From assembly GCA_002708845.1 (NCBI GenBank), contig PAPI01000024.1, positions 496,001-560,000 on the forward strand: DNA of 64,000 bases. Reading direction: 5' to 3'. Shown here one piece after another: positions 17,113 through 25,526 of this stretch. Under the pieces are notes generated by a model that ran no database searches, was not told the DNA's origin, and saw only the letters and a program-made list of their open reading frames with translations. Source of the DNA: Leeuwenhoekiella sp. (lineage in GTDB: Bacteria > Bacteroidota > Bacteroidia > Flavobacteriales > Flavobacteriaceae). How positions within the stretch are numbered: position 1 is the stretch's first letter; each line of letters opens with the position of its first letter. The position numbers were made by a program, and so were the translations under genes.

Positions 17113-20100
17113 ATGCGATCATACCTACCCTATAAGAGCCTTGTCACTCTAATTTTGACCGGCCTGATTCTTTCCTGCGCCAGTAAGCGCACCCAGTTTA
17201 GAGACCAAAAACACCTGGTTTCAAAAGCAGTTACTGATACCTCAGACTACCGAAGTTTTTTCATTATCGGTAATTTGGGTGCAGATAAGAAAGGGCCTAA
17301 TAAAACCCTCTTAAATGCTTTTTACGAGTTACAGCTAAAAAGCGCTGCCAAAAATGATTATCTGGTGCTCGCCGGAGACAACATATACCCTAACGTGGGC
17401 AAAAAGCAGGATACCGAAGAACAATTAGATCCGCTGATAAAGCTTATAAAAGAGTTTCAGGGCAAAACGCTCATCATTCCCGGCGAACACGAGTGGAATG
17501 ATCGTGACGTAAAGGGGCTCGAAGCTATTGAGGACCTCATTGAAGAAAAAATGGGCAAAGACAATAACTTTCAACCGGAAAACGGTTGTCCTTTAGAAGT
17601 GATTGATGTGGATGAGGAAACCGAAATCATTATTGCAGACTCCCAATGGTATATTGAAAACTGGAGTACACAGCCCGGTTTTAATGACAAGTGTGCTATA
17701 AAAACCCGCGAGCAATTTCTAACCTTACTTAAAGACGAAGCACGTAAGGCCCGTCATAAAAATGTGATTCTCGTGATGCACCATCCGCTGTATTCAAACG
17801 GAATTTACGGTGGGGAGATGAGTACCCGTTCCTTTTACAGGCCTTCTGCTGAAAATGCTTTTATTCCGGGAGCTGGCTTTTTATGGGCTTTTGCGCGTAC
17901 ACAGGGTGGTATTTCCAAGCAGGATCAGTTTAACCCGCTTATGAATGAATTGATGCACGAGATCAAATTGATGTCCATTGGTCTGCCGCGCCTTTTTGTA
18001 GTCTCTGCTCACGAGCAGTCTCTGCAATACATTGAAAACAAAAACATTAGACAGATAATTTCTGGAACAGCTGCCAAAAGTGAATATGCCCGCTTAGGAA
18101 AAGACGGGATTTTTGCTTCCGTAAAACCGGGATTCGCCGAACTCAGATTATACAACGATGGGGCTTCGACGGTTCATTTTTATGAGTTGAATCAAAATGG
18201 AAAGCTCACAGAACGCTTTTCTAAGGAAAGTTTTGCCGCGCCTGAGCCGTATCCAGTAGACTCATTACCCAATTCGTTTCCAAAAACGGAAACGGCCAGC
18301 ATCTACCCCAAAGATCTTGTCGAGGTATCTGAGGCTTATGAAAAAAAATGGGGTAAACATTACCGCGACCTTTATGGAATGGAAATCGAAGCTCCTGTTG
18401 CTATTTTAGACACGCTATATGGTGGGCTTAAAGTAGAACGCGCCGGTGGCGGGCACCAAACCCAGTCTCTGCGACTCGTAGATGCTGACGACCGCGAGTA
18501 CAACATGCGTGCTCTTGCAAAAGACCCATTTGCTTTTCTTAAAGCAATGGGATATGATGACCTTAACGCAAAGCAATACTTTCAGGGAACGCTACCGGCA
18601 CGGCTTATCGAAGATTTTTACACGGCCTCTCATCCCTATGGAGCTTTTGCTATTCCACGTCTTGCGGGGGCAGCAGATCTAAACCATACGCATCCCAAAG
18701 TTTTTTATATTCCAAAACAAAAGGCCTTAGGTGATTTTAATGAGACCCACGGCGACCGCCTGTATATGATTGTTGAAAAGCCAGATGATGATTTTAATGG
18801 CACCCATATGTTTGGTTTTAATGAAGATGTAGAAAGTACGGCAGACCTCTTTGAAGCCATTCGCGAAGATGAAAAAAATCGTGTTGACGAGCAGGCTTAC
18901 ATCAAGGCTCGTGTATTTGACATGCTTGTAGGTGACTGGGACCGTCACGAAGATCAGTGGCGCTGGGCAGAGCGTAAAAATGACGACAGCACCTATTCGT
19001 TTATTGCCATTCCACGCGACCGGGATCAGGTATTTTCAAAGTTTGACGGCAAGTTTATTCAGACGATGCAAAAATTTATGGCAGGTACCCGTGAATTAGG
19101 TAATTACGGCCCGGATATTGAATTTGTAAAGCACTTCAGCGAAAGCGCTATAAACCTCGACCGTGCTTTGCTTCAAAATTCGAACAAACAGGATTGGCTT
19201 GATGCGGTAGATTTCATTCAGAAAAACATCACTCCGGAAGTGGTAGCAAAAGCCTTTAGCGAAATGCCTAACGAAATTCAAAATGAGGAATGGAAGCAGC
19301 TTCAGGAAGATGTGCTCGCGCGAAAGGAAAATCTGGAAGGCGTCGTTGAGCGCTACTACGATTACTTTATCGACTTTCAAACCTTGAAAGGAACAGATAA
19401 AGACGATCACTTTTACATAAACCGAAATAAAGACGGCACCACACGCATCAGGGCCTATCGCATCAAGGATGGCGAAGATGGGGCACTACTTTTTGACCGG
19501 ATTTTTGACCCTAAAGAAACACAGGAAATCTGGGTGTATGGTCTGGACGATGATGATGTATTTACCGTTACCGCTGATCGGGGTTCTAAAATCAAGATGG
19601 TTATTGTGGGTGGTCAAAATGACGACACTTACGAAATAGAAAACGGGAGCAATCTCACAGTTTACGATCAGCCTGAGGGTAATAAAGTTAAGGTCAACAA
19701 GGGTGCCCGGCTTCGGTTTAACAGCATCTACGAGAATCATATTTACGACTCGGAGCGGAGACCCGACGAGGCCAAAAAGGTGGCGCTTAAACTTCCCTAC
19801 AATCCAGATTGGGGTGTAGCTCCTCACTTCAGAATTGCACGTCAAAAATTAGGTTTTGAGCGCAATCCGTTTACCTCCCAGTTTGTACTAGATGCGCAGT
19901 ATTTTTCATTGACGCAGGCCGCCGCTTTTGAAGGTGAGTTGCATTTCAGCAATATATTCCCCGAGTGGAATTTTCTGCTTGGTGCACGGGTTACGACCAA
20001 TAATTACACCGAAAACTTCTTTGGTTTTGGTAACGAGTCGGTAAATAACGCACCTAATTTTGATGCAAACCGTCTGCTCAACCAGCAGTTTGAATATGCA

Positions 20101-20781
20101 GCAGGAATTTATTACGAAGGGGAATATGGTAGCTCTTTTAAAGCAGCTTTGGCCTATCAACAATATGCGTTTGATTTTACTGCTTTACGCGACTTGGGTA
20201 ATGCAAAAGGCCAAAATAAGTATGCTACATTAAAAACCGAATACAACTACCACAGCGTTGATGATAATCTTTATCCTACCCGGGGAATGCACTTTACTGC
20301 TGCAGGAGCTATTTACGATAATGTCAATTACGCCACTACAGTTTATGCAGCAGACCCGTCAATTACATTTTGGAATGCAATTGACAGCTCCCGCGATCTC
20401 GTTCTTAAAACAGAGGTAGAAGGTCAGTTACGCTTTGGCGATCCTGCAGCGTTTTTCCAATCGGCACAACTAGGCGCTTCTTCAGGTCTGCGCAGTTATC
20501 GTATAGACCGTTTTGCAGGAGATAAATCACTACGTGGCTCTGCCGATATTTTATACCGATTCAAACCTCTTAAAACAGCTATATTCCCGGTGCGTTCTTA
20601 TCTTTTCGCAGGTTATGACCTGGGACGTGTATGGTATCAAAATGAAAGTTCACAGCGCTGGTATGACAGCTATGGCGGTGGAATCAATCTCAGTATGGGT
20701 GGTTTTTTAAGTGGAAATATCGCTTACTTTACAGGGGATGAAGGTGGTCGATTAAGTTTTGGGCTTAATTTTGGGCTTTAA
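17113..20781 (+). CDS. Lipoprotein fusion: degenerate metallophosphoesterase, kinase-like middle region, Omp85-type barrel
   Basis: A 1222-residue protein. It has a lipobox (ILSC, Cys22). Residues 48-350 have the fold order of calcineurin-like phosphoesterases, but several metal ligands differ: GN at 53-54 in place of GD, GEHE (124-127) for GNHE/D, and AHEQ (299-302) for GHxH. The GDN motif (88-90) and MHHP (222-225) are kept. Residues about 440-650 contain SLRLVDADDREYNMRAL, then GDWDRHEDQ (607-615) and IPRDRDQVF (633-641), which resemble the catalytic and metal-binding loops of FAM20/HipA-type atypical kinases. From about 880 the protein is beta-rich with FAGDKSLRGSAD and ends in an FGL signature, as in surface antigen D15 barrels. 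It should sit in the outer membrane. The activities are uncertain. Confidence 0.82.
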   Translation: MRSYLPYKSLVTLILTGLILSCASKRTQFRDQKHLVSKAVTDTSDYRSFFIIGNLGADKKGPNKTLLNAFYELQLKSAAKNDYLVLAGDNIYPNVGKKQDTEEQLDPLIKLIKEFQGKTLIIPGEHEWNDRDVKGLEAIEDLIEEKMGKDNNFQPENGCPLEVIDVDEETEIIIADSQWYIENWSTQPGFNDKCAIKTREQFLTLLKDEARKARHKNVILVMHHPLYSNGIYGGEMSTRSFYRPSAENAFIPGAGFLWAFARTQGGISKQDQFNPLMNELMHEIKLMSIGLPRLFVVSAHEQSLQYIENKNIRQIISGTAAKSEYARLGKDGIFASVKPGFAELRLYNDGASTVHFYELNQNGKLTERFSKESFAAPEPYPVDSLPNSFPKTETASIYPKDLVEVSEAYEKKWGKHYRDLYGMEIEAPVAILDTLYGGLKVERAGGGHQTQSLRLVDADDREYNMRALAKDPFAFLKAMGYDDLNAKQYFQGTLPARLIEDFYTASHPYGAFAIPRLAGAADLNHTHPKVFYIPKQKALGDFNETHGDRLYMIVEKPDDDFNGTHMFGFNEDVESTADLFEAIREDEKNRVDEQAYIKARVFDMLVGDWDRHEDQWRWAERKNDDSTYSFIAIPRDRDQVFSKFDGKFIQTMQKFMAGTRELGNYGPDIEFVKHFSESAINLDRALLQNSNKQDWLDAVDFIQKNITPEVVAKAFSEMPNEIQNEEWKQLQEDVLARKENLEGVVERYYDYFIDFQTLKGTDKDDHFYINRNKDGTTRIRAYRIKDGEDGALLFDRIFDPKETQEIWVYGLDDDDVFTVTADRGSKIKMVIVGGQNDDTYEIENGSNLTVYDQPEGNKVKVNKGARLRFNSIYENHIYDSERRPDEAKKVALKLPYNPDWGVAPHFRIARQKLGFERNPFTSQFVLDAQYFSLTQAAAFEGELHFSNIFPEWNFLLGARVTTNNYTENFFGFGNESVNNAPNFDANRLLNQQFEYAAGIYYEGEYGSSFKAALAYQQYAFDFTALRDLGNAKGQNKYATLKTEYNYHSVDDNLYPTRGMHFTAAGAIYDNVNYATTVYAADPSITFWNAIDSSRDLVLKTEVEGQLRFGDPAAFFQSAQLGASSGLRSYRIDRFAGDKSLRGSADILYRFKPLKTAIFPVRSYLFAGYDLGRVWYQNESSQRWYDSYGGGINLSMGGFLSGNIAYFTGDEGGRLSFGLNFGL

Positions 20782-20832
20782 GTTAAATCTTCAAATGTAA
20801 CCCGTGTTACCGCGACACCCGTAAAGGTGCCT

Positions 20833-20840
20833 TATCTTTG
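20833..20840 (+). promoter_or_regulatory. -7 element of the MBL-rhodanese gene
   Basis: TATCTTTG is an exact TAnnTTTG match 21 bases before the ATG at 20862. It covers the TTG at 20838 that would otherwise be a possible start, so the ATG is preferred. No clear TTG is seen at the -33 position. Confidence 0.55.
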
Positions 20841-20861
20841 CCCTATAAATACAGTATCATC

Positions 20862-22280
20862 ATGACTATAGAACAGATTTACACCGGTTGTTTGGCTCAG
20901 GGAGCCTATTATATTGAAAGTAACGGCGAGGCAGCCGTGATTGATCCGCTGCGTGAGGTAAAGCCTTACATAGAGCGTGCAGCGGCACATAATGCTAAAA
21001 TCAAATATATTTTTGAAACGCATTTTCATGCTGATTTTGTGAGTGGCCACGTCACCCTGGCTAAAGAAACCGGAGCGGAAATCGTTTACGGTCCTAAAGC
21101 AAATCCTTCATTTGACGCGCTTATTGCAAAAGACAATCAGGAATTTAAAATAGGTAACATTACCATCAGGGTATTACACACACCCGGTCATACGATGGAA
21201 AGTACCACCTATCTTTTAATTGATGAAAATGGAAAAAATCACGCTATTTTTAGTGGCGACACCTTGTTTTTAGGTGATGTAGGCCGACCCGATTTGGCTC
21301 AAAAAGCTAAAGAGCTTACGCAGGAAGATCTGGCGAGCTACTTATACGACAGCTTACGCGAAAAAATTATGCCCCTGGCTGATGATGTAATCGTCTATCC
21401 GGCACACGGTGCCGGTTCTGCCTGTGGAAAAAATATGAGCAAAGAAACGGTTGACACCCTGGGTAACCAGAAAAAGACCAACTATGCCTTGCGGGCAAAT
21501 ATGACCAAAGAAGAATTTATCGAAGAAGTGACTGACGGTCTGTTGCCTCCTCCCTCCTATTTCCCGTTGAACGTAAAAATGAATAAGGAAGGTTATGACG
21601 ATATTGACGAAGTCTTAGAACGCGGAACGCGCGCGCTGTCTCCTGATGCTTTTGAAGCCGCAGCAAACGAGACCGGGGCAGTGATCCTTGACGTTAGACA
21701 TCAAAATGATTTTGCCAAAGGCCACATCCCAAGATCAATATTCATTGGTATCGACGGTGGTTTTGCTCCCTGGGTGGGCGCTTTAATTGCAGATACCGCG
21801 CAGCCCATTTTACTAGTGGCCGATGAAGGACGCGAGGAAGAAACCATTACTCGTCTTTCTCGGGTGGGTTTTGACGGTACAATAGGTTACCTCAAAGGCG
21901 GATTCAAAGCCTGGGAAGCAGCCGGCAAACAAACCGATTCTGTAGAATCAGTACCTGCAAGCGAAGTAGAAGCTGCGGTTAAGGCTGACGCCAATACGCC
22001 TGTTTTTGATGTACGCAAACCCGGTGAGTTTGAAGCTGAACACTTGGAAGTAGCAGAGAGTACACCGCTTGATTACATCAATAAGCATTTAAGTGAGTTC
22101 CCAGAGAATGACGAGTTTTACATTCACTGCGCCGGCGGTTACCGCAGTATGATTGCTGCGAGTATTTTAAAAAGTCGGGGGATTCACAATCTCATTGATG
22201 TACAAGGCGGATATAAAGCCCTTCAGGAAACCGATTTGAAAACGACCAATTTCGTATGCCCTTCCACATTGAAAAAATAG
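20862..22280 (+). CDS. Metallo-beta-lactamase fold hydrolase with two rhodanese domains (persulfide dioxygenase-like)
   Basis: A 472-residue cytoplasmic protein. The MBL domain (1-210) has THFHADFVSGH (His54, His56, Asp58), His110 in HTPGH, Asp133 in SGDT and His182 in PAHG, the pattern of ETHE1/persulfide dioxygenase and glyoxalase II relatives with one or two iron/zinc ions. Two rhodanese domains follow. The first (about 260-355) lacks the catalytic Cys (Asp321 in the loop DEGREEE). The second (about 365-465) has Cys423 in CAGGYRS. It probably oxidises or transfers sulfane sulfur, as in CstB-like proteins. A second, exported rhodanese gene follows after 4 bases, forming a sulfur operon. Confidence 0.9.
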   Translation: MTIEQIYTGCLAQGAYYIESNGEAAVIDPLREVKPYIERAAAHNAKIKYIFETHFHADFVSGHVTLAKETGAEIVYGPKANPSFDALIAKDNQEFKIGNITIRVLHTPGHTMESTTYLLIDENGKNHAIFSGDTLFLGDVGRPDLAQKAKELTQEDLASYLYDSLREKIMPLADDVIVYPAHGAGSACGKNMSKETVDTLGNQKKTNYALRANMTKEEFIEEVTDGLLPPPSYFPLNVKMNKEGYDDIDEVLERGTRALSPDAFEAAANETGAVILDVRHQNDFAKGHIPRSIFIGIDGGFAPWVGALIADTAQPILLVADEGREEETITRLSRVGFDGTIGYLKGGFKAWEAAGKQTDSVESVPASEVEAAVKADANTPVFDVRKPGEFEAEHLEVAESTPLDYINKHLSEFPENDEFYIHCAGGYRSMIAASILKSRGIHNLIDVQGGYKALQETDLKTTNFVCPSTLKK

Positions 22281-22284
22281 AATT

Positions 22285-22677
22285 ATGAAAACCTTATTCA
22301 GTTTACTGCTTTTAAGCTTGTTCACTTTTAGTACAAAAGCTCAAGAAAGCAATCACATCATTATAGATAAAACTGATTTTCATGACAGCATCAATGCCAA
22401 AAAAGTTGTGCTTCTTGATGTGCGCAGAGCGGAAGAATTTGAGGCCGGTCATATTGAACAAGCTCTTAATTTTAATGTGCTCGATTCGCTGAATTTCAGA
22501 ACTCAGGTTGAGCAATTAGACCCCGCAACTCCTGTTTATTTATATTGCAGATCAGGTAATCGAAGCGGAAAAGCAGCCGTCATTATGCAGGAAATGGGTT
22601 TTCAAACACTCTATGACCTCAAAGGCGGGTATCTGGGCTGGGTTGAAGAAAAAGCTGCAGCAGCTAAAAACGATTAA
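22285..22677 (+). CDS. Exported single-domain rhodanese
   Basis: A 130-residue protein with a Sec signal peptide ending near TKAQ (residue 20) and one rhodanese domain. The active-site loop is CRSGNRS with Cys88, and LLDVR at 43-47 is the conserved first loop. Arg, Asn and Ser in this loop are typical of small GlpE/PspE-like enzymes. PspE of E. coli is also periplasmic. It begins four bases after the MBL-rhodanese gene and is probably translated from the same mRNA, giving a cytoplasmic and a periplasmic sulfurtransferase together. Confidence 0.92.
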   Translation: MKTLFSLLLLSLFTFSTKAQESNHIIIDKTDFHDSINAKKVVLLDVRRAEEFEAGHIEQALNFNVLDSLNFRTQVEQLDPATPVYLYCRSGNRSGKAAVIMQEMGFQTLYDLKGGYLGWVEEKAAAAKND

Positions 22678-22696
22678 TTGCGCTTTACATAAACCT

Positions 22697-22729
22697 AAAA
22701 AGGCTGTTTAAATTTTAAGCAGCCTTTTT
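22697..22729. terminator. Bidirectional terminator between converging genes
   Basis: A stem AAAAAGGCTG / CAGCCTTTTT flanks an AT-rich 13-base loop. T runs lie on both strands. On the minus strand it overlaps the stop codon region of the HxlR gene. Confidence 0.75.
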
Positions 22730-23096
22730 ACTTTTTATAGGCTGCTCGTGATTTTGTAATATCTTCAAAGTTAGCATTAGCCCATTGAACCAGACTTTTG
22801 ATATGCGGAATCAGTGATGCCCCACGTTCACTCAGGGTATACTCTACCCGAGGCGGTATTTCGGGATATTGCTTTCGGATTATGAGTCCATCTGCTTCTA
22901 AAGACTTCAGTGTTACGGCAAGCATTTTTTGAGAAATACTATCAATCATTTTGTGTATTTCATTAAACCGTATCACCGCAACGTCATCCAGCACTAACAA
23001 AACAAGCGTAGACCATTTGTCCCCAAACCGATCGAGCACATTGCGCACCGGGCAATTTTCTACGTCAGCATATTTTTTTAAAAGAATTTCATCCAT
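22728..23096 (-). CDS. HxlR-family transcriptional regulator
   Basis: A 122-residue winged-helix protein. It has the family's N-terminal Cys motif (ENCPVRNVL, Cys15) and the segment FGDKWSTLVLL, followed by ISQKMLAVTLKSLEADGLI for the recognition helix region. HxlR proteins often sense electrophiles such as quinones or aldehydes through this Cys. It is divergent from an NAD(P)-dependent oxidoreductase gene, with 129 bases between, and a perfect inverted repeat lies in the gap. It probably represses that gene. Confidence 0.92.
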   Translation of the reverse strand: MDEILLKKYADVENCPVRNVLDRFGDKWSTLVLLVLDDVAVIRFNEIHKMIDSISQKMLAVTLKSLEADGLIIRKQYPEIPPRVEYTLSERGASLIPHIKSLVQWANANFEDITKSRAAYKK

Positions 23097-23156
23097 AATA
23101 GACTCATTTTCAGTATAACTAACTTCTAAGAAAGCGACCTACATACTCGAAAGTTC

Positions 23157-23187
23157 TTCCACAGAAGTCAATTACTTGGTATCTTTG
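23157..23187 (+). promoter_or_regulatory. Candidate promoter of the oxidoreductase gene
   Basis: TATCTTTG at 23180-23187 is an exact -7 match. TTC at 23157-23159 may serve as the -33 element with 20-base spacing. The ATG is at 23226, giving a leader of about 30 bases. Confidence 0.5.
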
Positions 23188-23204
23188 ACTTACCAAAAGT
23201 AAGT
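23188..23204. promoter_or_regulatory. Inverted repeat, probable HxlR operator
   Basis: ACTTAC-CAAAA-GTAAGT is a perfect 6+6 inverted repeat immediately downstream of the -7 element, so bound protein would block transcription start. It is the only such palindrome in the divergent gap. Assignment to HxlR is by position. Confidence 0.5.
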
Positions 23205-23225
23205 TAATAACTAAAAATATAAAAA

Positions 23226-24113
23226 ATGAGTACCTATTTAATTACCGGAGCAACCGGAGGTTTAGGAAGCAGTGTGGTTGAACACCTTTCTAAAAACAAA
23301 AAACCTTCTGAAATTGCTGTATTAGTGCGAGATGCAGCGAGTGATCAGGCAAAAGAGTACCAAAGCAAAGGCTTTGAAGTACGCGTAGCCGATTACGATA
23401 CTAAAGAAAAGCTTATTGAAGCTTTTAAGAATATTGAGATTCTCTACTTTGTTTCCGGGAGTAATATTGATTCAAGAACCGTTCAGCATAAAAATGTGGT
23501 AGATGCCGCAATTCAGGCAGGAGTGCAGCACGTGTTATACACTAGTGCCGGGAGAAAAGACGAAAGCCAAAACTCTCCGGTCGCTGTTGTAATGGACGCT
23601 CACGTCAAAACCGAAAACTGCCTTAAAGATTCGGGTATGGCGTATACCATTTTGAGACATAATCTGTATACGGAAGTGATTGCGCTCTTTTTAGGCGAAA
23701 AAGAAGCCTTGCTCCAGTCAAAGACCGTCTTTCTACCTACGGGTGATGGCAAGACAGCTTTTGCATTACGCGACGATTTAGCCGAAGCCGGAGCGCTTAT
23801 TTTAAAAGATGCAGCACAGCACCAAAACAAAATCTATACACTAGACGGCCCGGAAGCCATAGATTTTCGAAAAGTTGCTCAAATTCTAAGCGATATTACG
23901 GAAGAAGAAATCAACTATGTGTCTCCTGATGTAGATACTTTTAAAACAACTATGGCTTCCAATGGTGTACCCGAAGATATAATCGGAATGATGCTGGGAT
24001 TCTCTCTGGGGATTGCTCAGGGCGAATTCAATTCTGAATCGAAAGATCTGGAGTATTTATTAGGCAGAAAACCCAGAGCTGTTGCAAATTTGCTGGAGCA
24101 GATTTATGCTTAG
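23226..24113 (+). CDS. NmrA/SDR-family NAD(P)-binding oxidoreductase (QOR2-like)
   Basis: A 295-residue Rossmann protein. The nucleotide-binding loop GATGGLGSSV is at 8-17 and YTSAGRK near 107. The active-site Tyr-x-x-x-Lys of classical SDRs is absent, as in NmrA-like and quinone reductase 2 (QorB) relatives. Such enzymes reduce quinones or sense NADP redox state. Control by a divergent HxlR regulator with a Cys sensor supports a role in quinone or electrophile defence. The substrate is not determined. Confidence 0.88.
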   Translation: MSTYLITGATGGLGSSVVEHLSKNKKPSEIAVLVRDAASDQAKEYQSKGFEVRVADYDTKEKLIEAFKNIEILYFVSGSNIDSRTVQHKNVVDAAIQAGVQHVLYTSAGRKDESQNSPVAVVMDAHVKTENCLKDSGMAYTILRHNLYTEVIALFLGEKEALLQSKTVFLPTGDGKTAFALRDDLAEAGALILKDAAQHQNKIYTLDGPEAIDFRKVAQILSDITEEEINYVSPDVDTFKTTMASNGVPEDIIGMMLGFSLGIAQGEFNSESKDLEYLLGRKPRAVANLLEQIYA

Positions 24114-24145
24114 TAATTATTCGAGAGAGCTTAAAACATGAATCG

Positions 24146-24219
24146 CATTGTCAAACCGAGCTTATCGAAGTTTTGAACTATTTATTTTCAAATAATCTTC
24201 GATAGGCTCAGACTGGCAT
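24146..24219. repeat. Imperfect inverted intergenic repeat between converging genes
   Basis: The arms TGTCAAACCGAGCTTATCGAAG (first 20 bases shown in part: GAGCTTATCGAAG at 24158-24170) and CTTCGATAGGCTC at 24197-24209 pair over about 22 positions with a few mismatches. The core motif GAGC-TATCGAAG with a flanking TGTCA recalls dispersed repeats I have seen in flavobacterial intergenic regions. It may also stop transcription from both sides. Confidence 0.6.
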
Positions 24220-24229
24220 TTTTTATGCT

Positions 24230-24907
24230 CTAAGATCGCTCCTTAATCTCCGGTCCACCTTCTTTCCCAACAATAATGAGACTGGTGGTATCGAGAAAAA
24301 GTCCGGTTTCAACAACACCGGGAATTTTAAGTAATTTGATTTCCAGTTCCTGAAGGTGGTCCACTTCTGAAATATCAATATCGAGAATGTTGTTGTTTTC
24401 GTCTGTGCGGTATTCGCTTCCTTCCTTCATACGCTGCATGGGTTTTAAACCTTCAGCGTCGAGATAATCTTTGATTTGTTTGGTCGCAAACGGAATCACT
24501 TCCACCGGAAGTTTAAAAGCGCCCAGTTTCTTGACATCTTTGCTGCTATCAGCAATAATGATGTTGAATTTGGTATTCCACGCCAGAATTTTTTCACGTA
24601 GCAAAGCACCGCCACCACCTTTTATCAATTGAAAATCTCCGTCAAACTCATCGGCACCGTCAATAGTAACATCGATGTGGTCTACCTCGTGAAGCTCCAC
24701 GATTTTGATTCCTAATTCTTTGGCGAGCTTTTCGGTTGCCTCAGATGAGGGTACGCAGGTAAGGTTCATTCCGTCTGCAACCATCTCACCCACAGCCTCG
24801 ATCATATGTTTTGCAGTAGATCCTGTTCCGAGACCTACAACCATATTGTTTTTAATGTATTTAACCGCCTCAAGTGCGGCCTGTTTTTTTTCCTGATCTG
24901 CAGTCAT
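24230..24907 (-). CDS. rpiA: Ribose-5-phosphate isomerase A
   Basis: A 225-residue enzyme that interconverts ribose 5-phosphate and ribulose 5-phosphate in the pentose phosphate pathway. Diagnostic segments are GLGTGSTAKH (21-30), DVTIDGADEFD (near 82) and KGGGGALLREK (near 97), which hold the phosphate-binding loop, catalytic Asp and Lys. The length is normal. It stands 37 bases downstream of the MocA-like gene on the same strand, so it may share its transcript. Confidence 0.97.
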   Translation of the reverse strand: MTADQEKKQAALEAVKYIKNNMVVGLGTGSTAKHMIEAVGEMVADGMNLTCVPSSEATEKLAKELGIKIVELHEVDHIDVTIDGADEFDGDFQLIKGGGGALLREKILAWNTKFNIIIADSSKDVKKLGAFKLPVEVIPFATKQIKDYLDAEGLKPMQRMKEGSEYRTDENNNILDIDISEVDHLQELEIKLLKIPGVVETGLFLDTTSLIIVGKEGGPEIKERS

Positions 24908-24944
24908 GAATAATGGTTTATGCTGGTTAAAATGCTAAATTAAA

Positions 24945-25526
24945 TTAATTTTTAAGCAAACGACTATAATCTTCTGGGGTATCTATATCCTGAACACGGT
25001 CTTCGGCTATAAGGGTAAGGGGTTGTGGATCTCCACAATTAAGCAATGCCCGCGCACCCTGGTCTCCATTTAAGGTTTTTAATTGATTAAAAAAAGATTT
25101 TGGAAACAATGCCGGCACTCCATTTTTTGAACCGTAATCAGAAGCAATAAGGTCATTTTTATGAACGGCGGCCATTCCTATAAGTTGGGTCAAAAATACC
25201 GCATCTATGCGAGGCTGATCGGCCAACATGATTAACGCATAATCGAATCCGGCATTTTCAATTTCCTGAATTCCCACTGCAATACTGCTGCCCATTCCCT
25301 GCTCCCAATCCGGATTTAAAATCGTGATTACCTGTTTCGGAATTTCTTTTTGTATTACAGATGCATCCGCACCCAGAATGCAATAAATCCCATCAGCCGG
25401 AGTTTTTAGAGCCTGTTCAATCGCGTGTCCTAATAGGGTGGTATGCTTATACGAGAGCAGCTGTTTTACCTTGCCCATTCGTGAAGCGCTTCCGGCGGCC
25501 AGAATGAGAATTGCAATTTTATCCAT
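24945..25526 (-). CDS. MocA-like molybdopterin/nucleotidyl transferase family protein
   Basis: A 193-residue protein of the MobA-like NTP-transferase fold. LAAGSASRMGKVKQLL at residues 9-24 is the nucleotide-binding signature with the catalytic Arg/Lys, and ADQPRID near 103 has the metal-binding Asp. MocA adds CMP to molybdopterin. The gene start overlaps the stop of an XdhC-like gene by one base (TAATG), and XdhC delivers the sulfurated cofactor to xanthine dehydrogenase-family enzymes. No such dehydrogenase is in the window, so the client is elsewhere. Confidence 0.88.
   Translation of the reverse strand: MDKIAILILAAGSASRMGKVKQLLSYKHTTLLGHAIEQALKTPADGIYCILGADASVIQKEIPKQVITILNPDWEQGMGSSIAVGIQEIENAGFDYALIMLADQPRIDAVFLTQLIGMAAVHKNDLIASDYGSKNGVPALFPKSFFNQLKTLNGDQGARALLNCGDPQPLTLIAEDRVQDIDTPEDYSRLLKN

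Noticed and set aside
20838-20861. TTG start of the MBL-rhodanese gene
   Set aside because: The TTG is part of the TATCTTTG promoter element.
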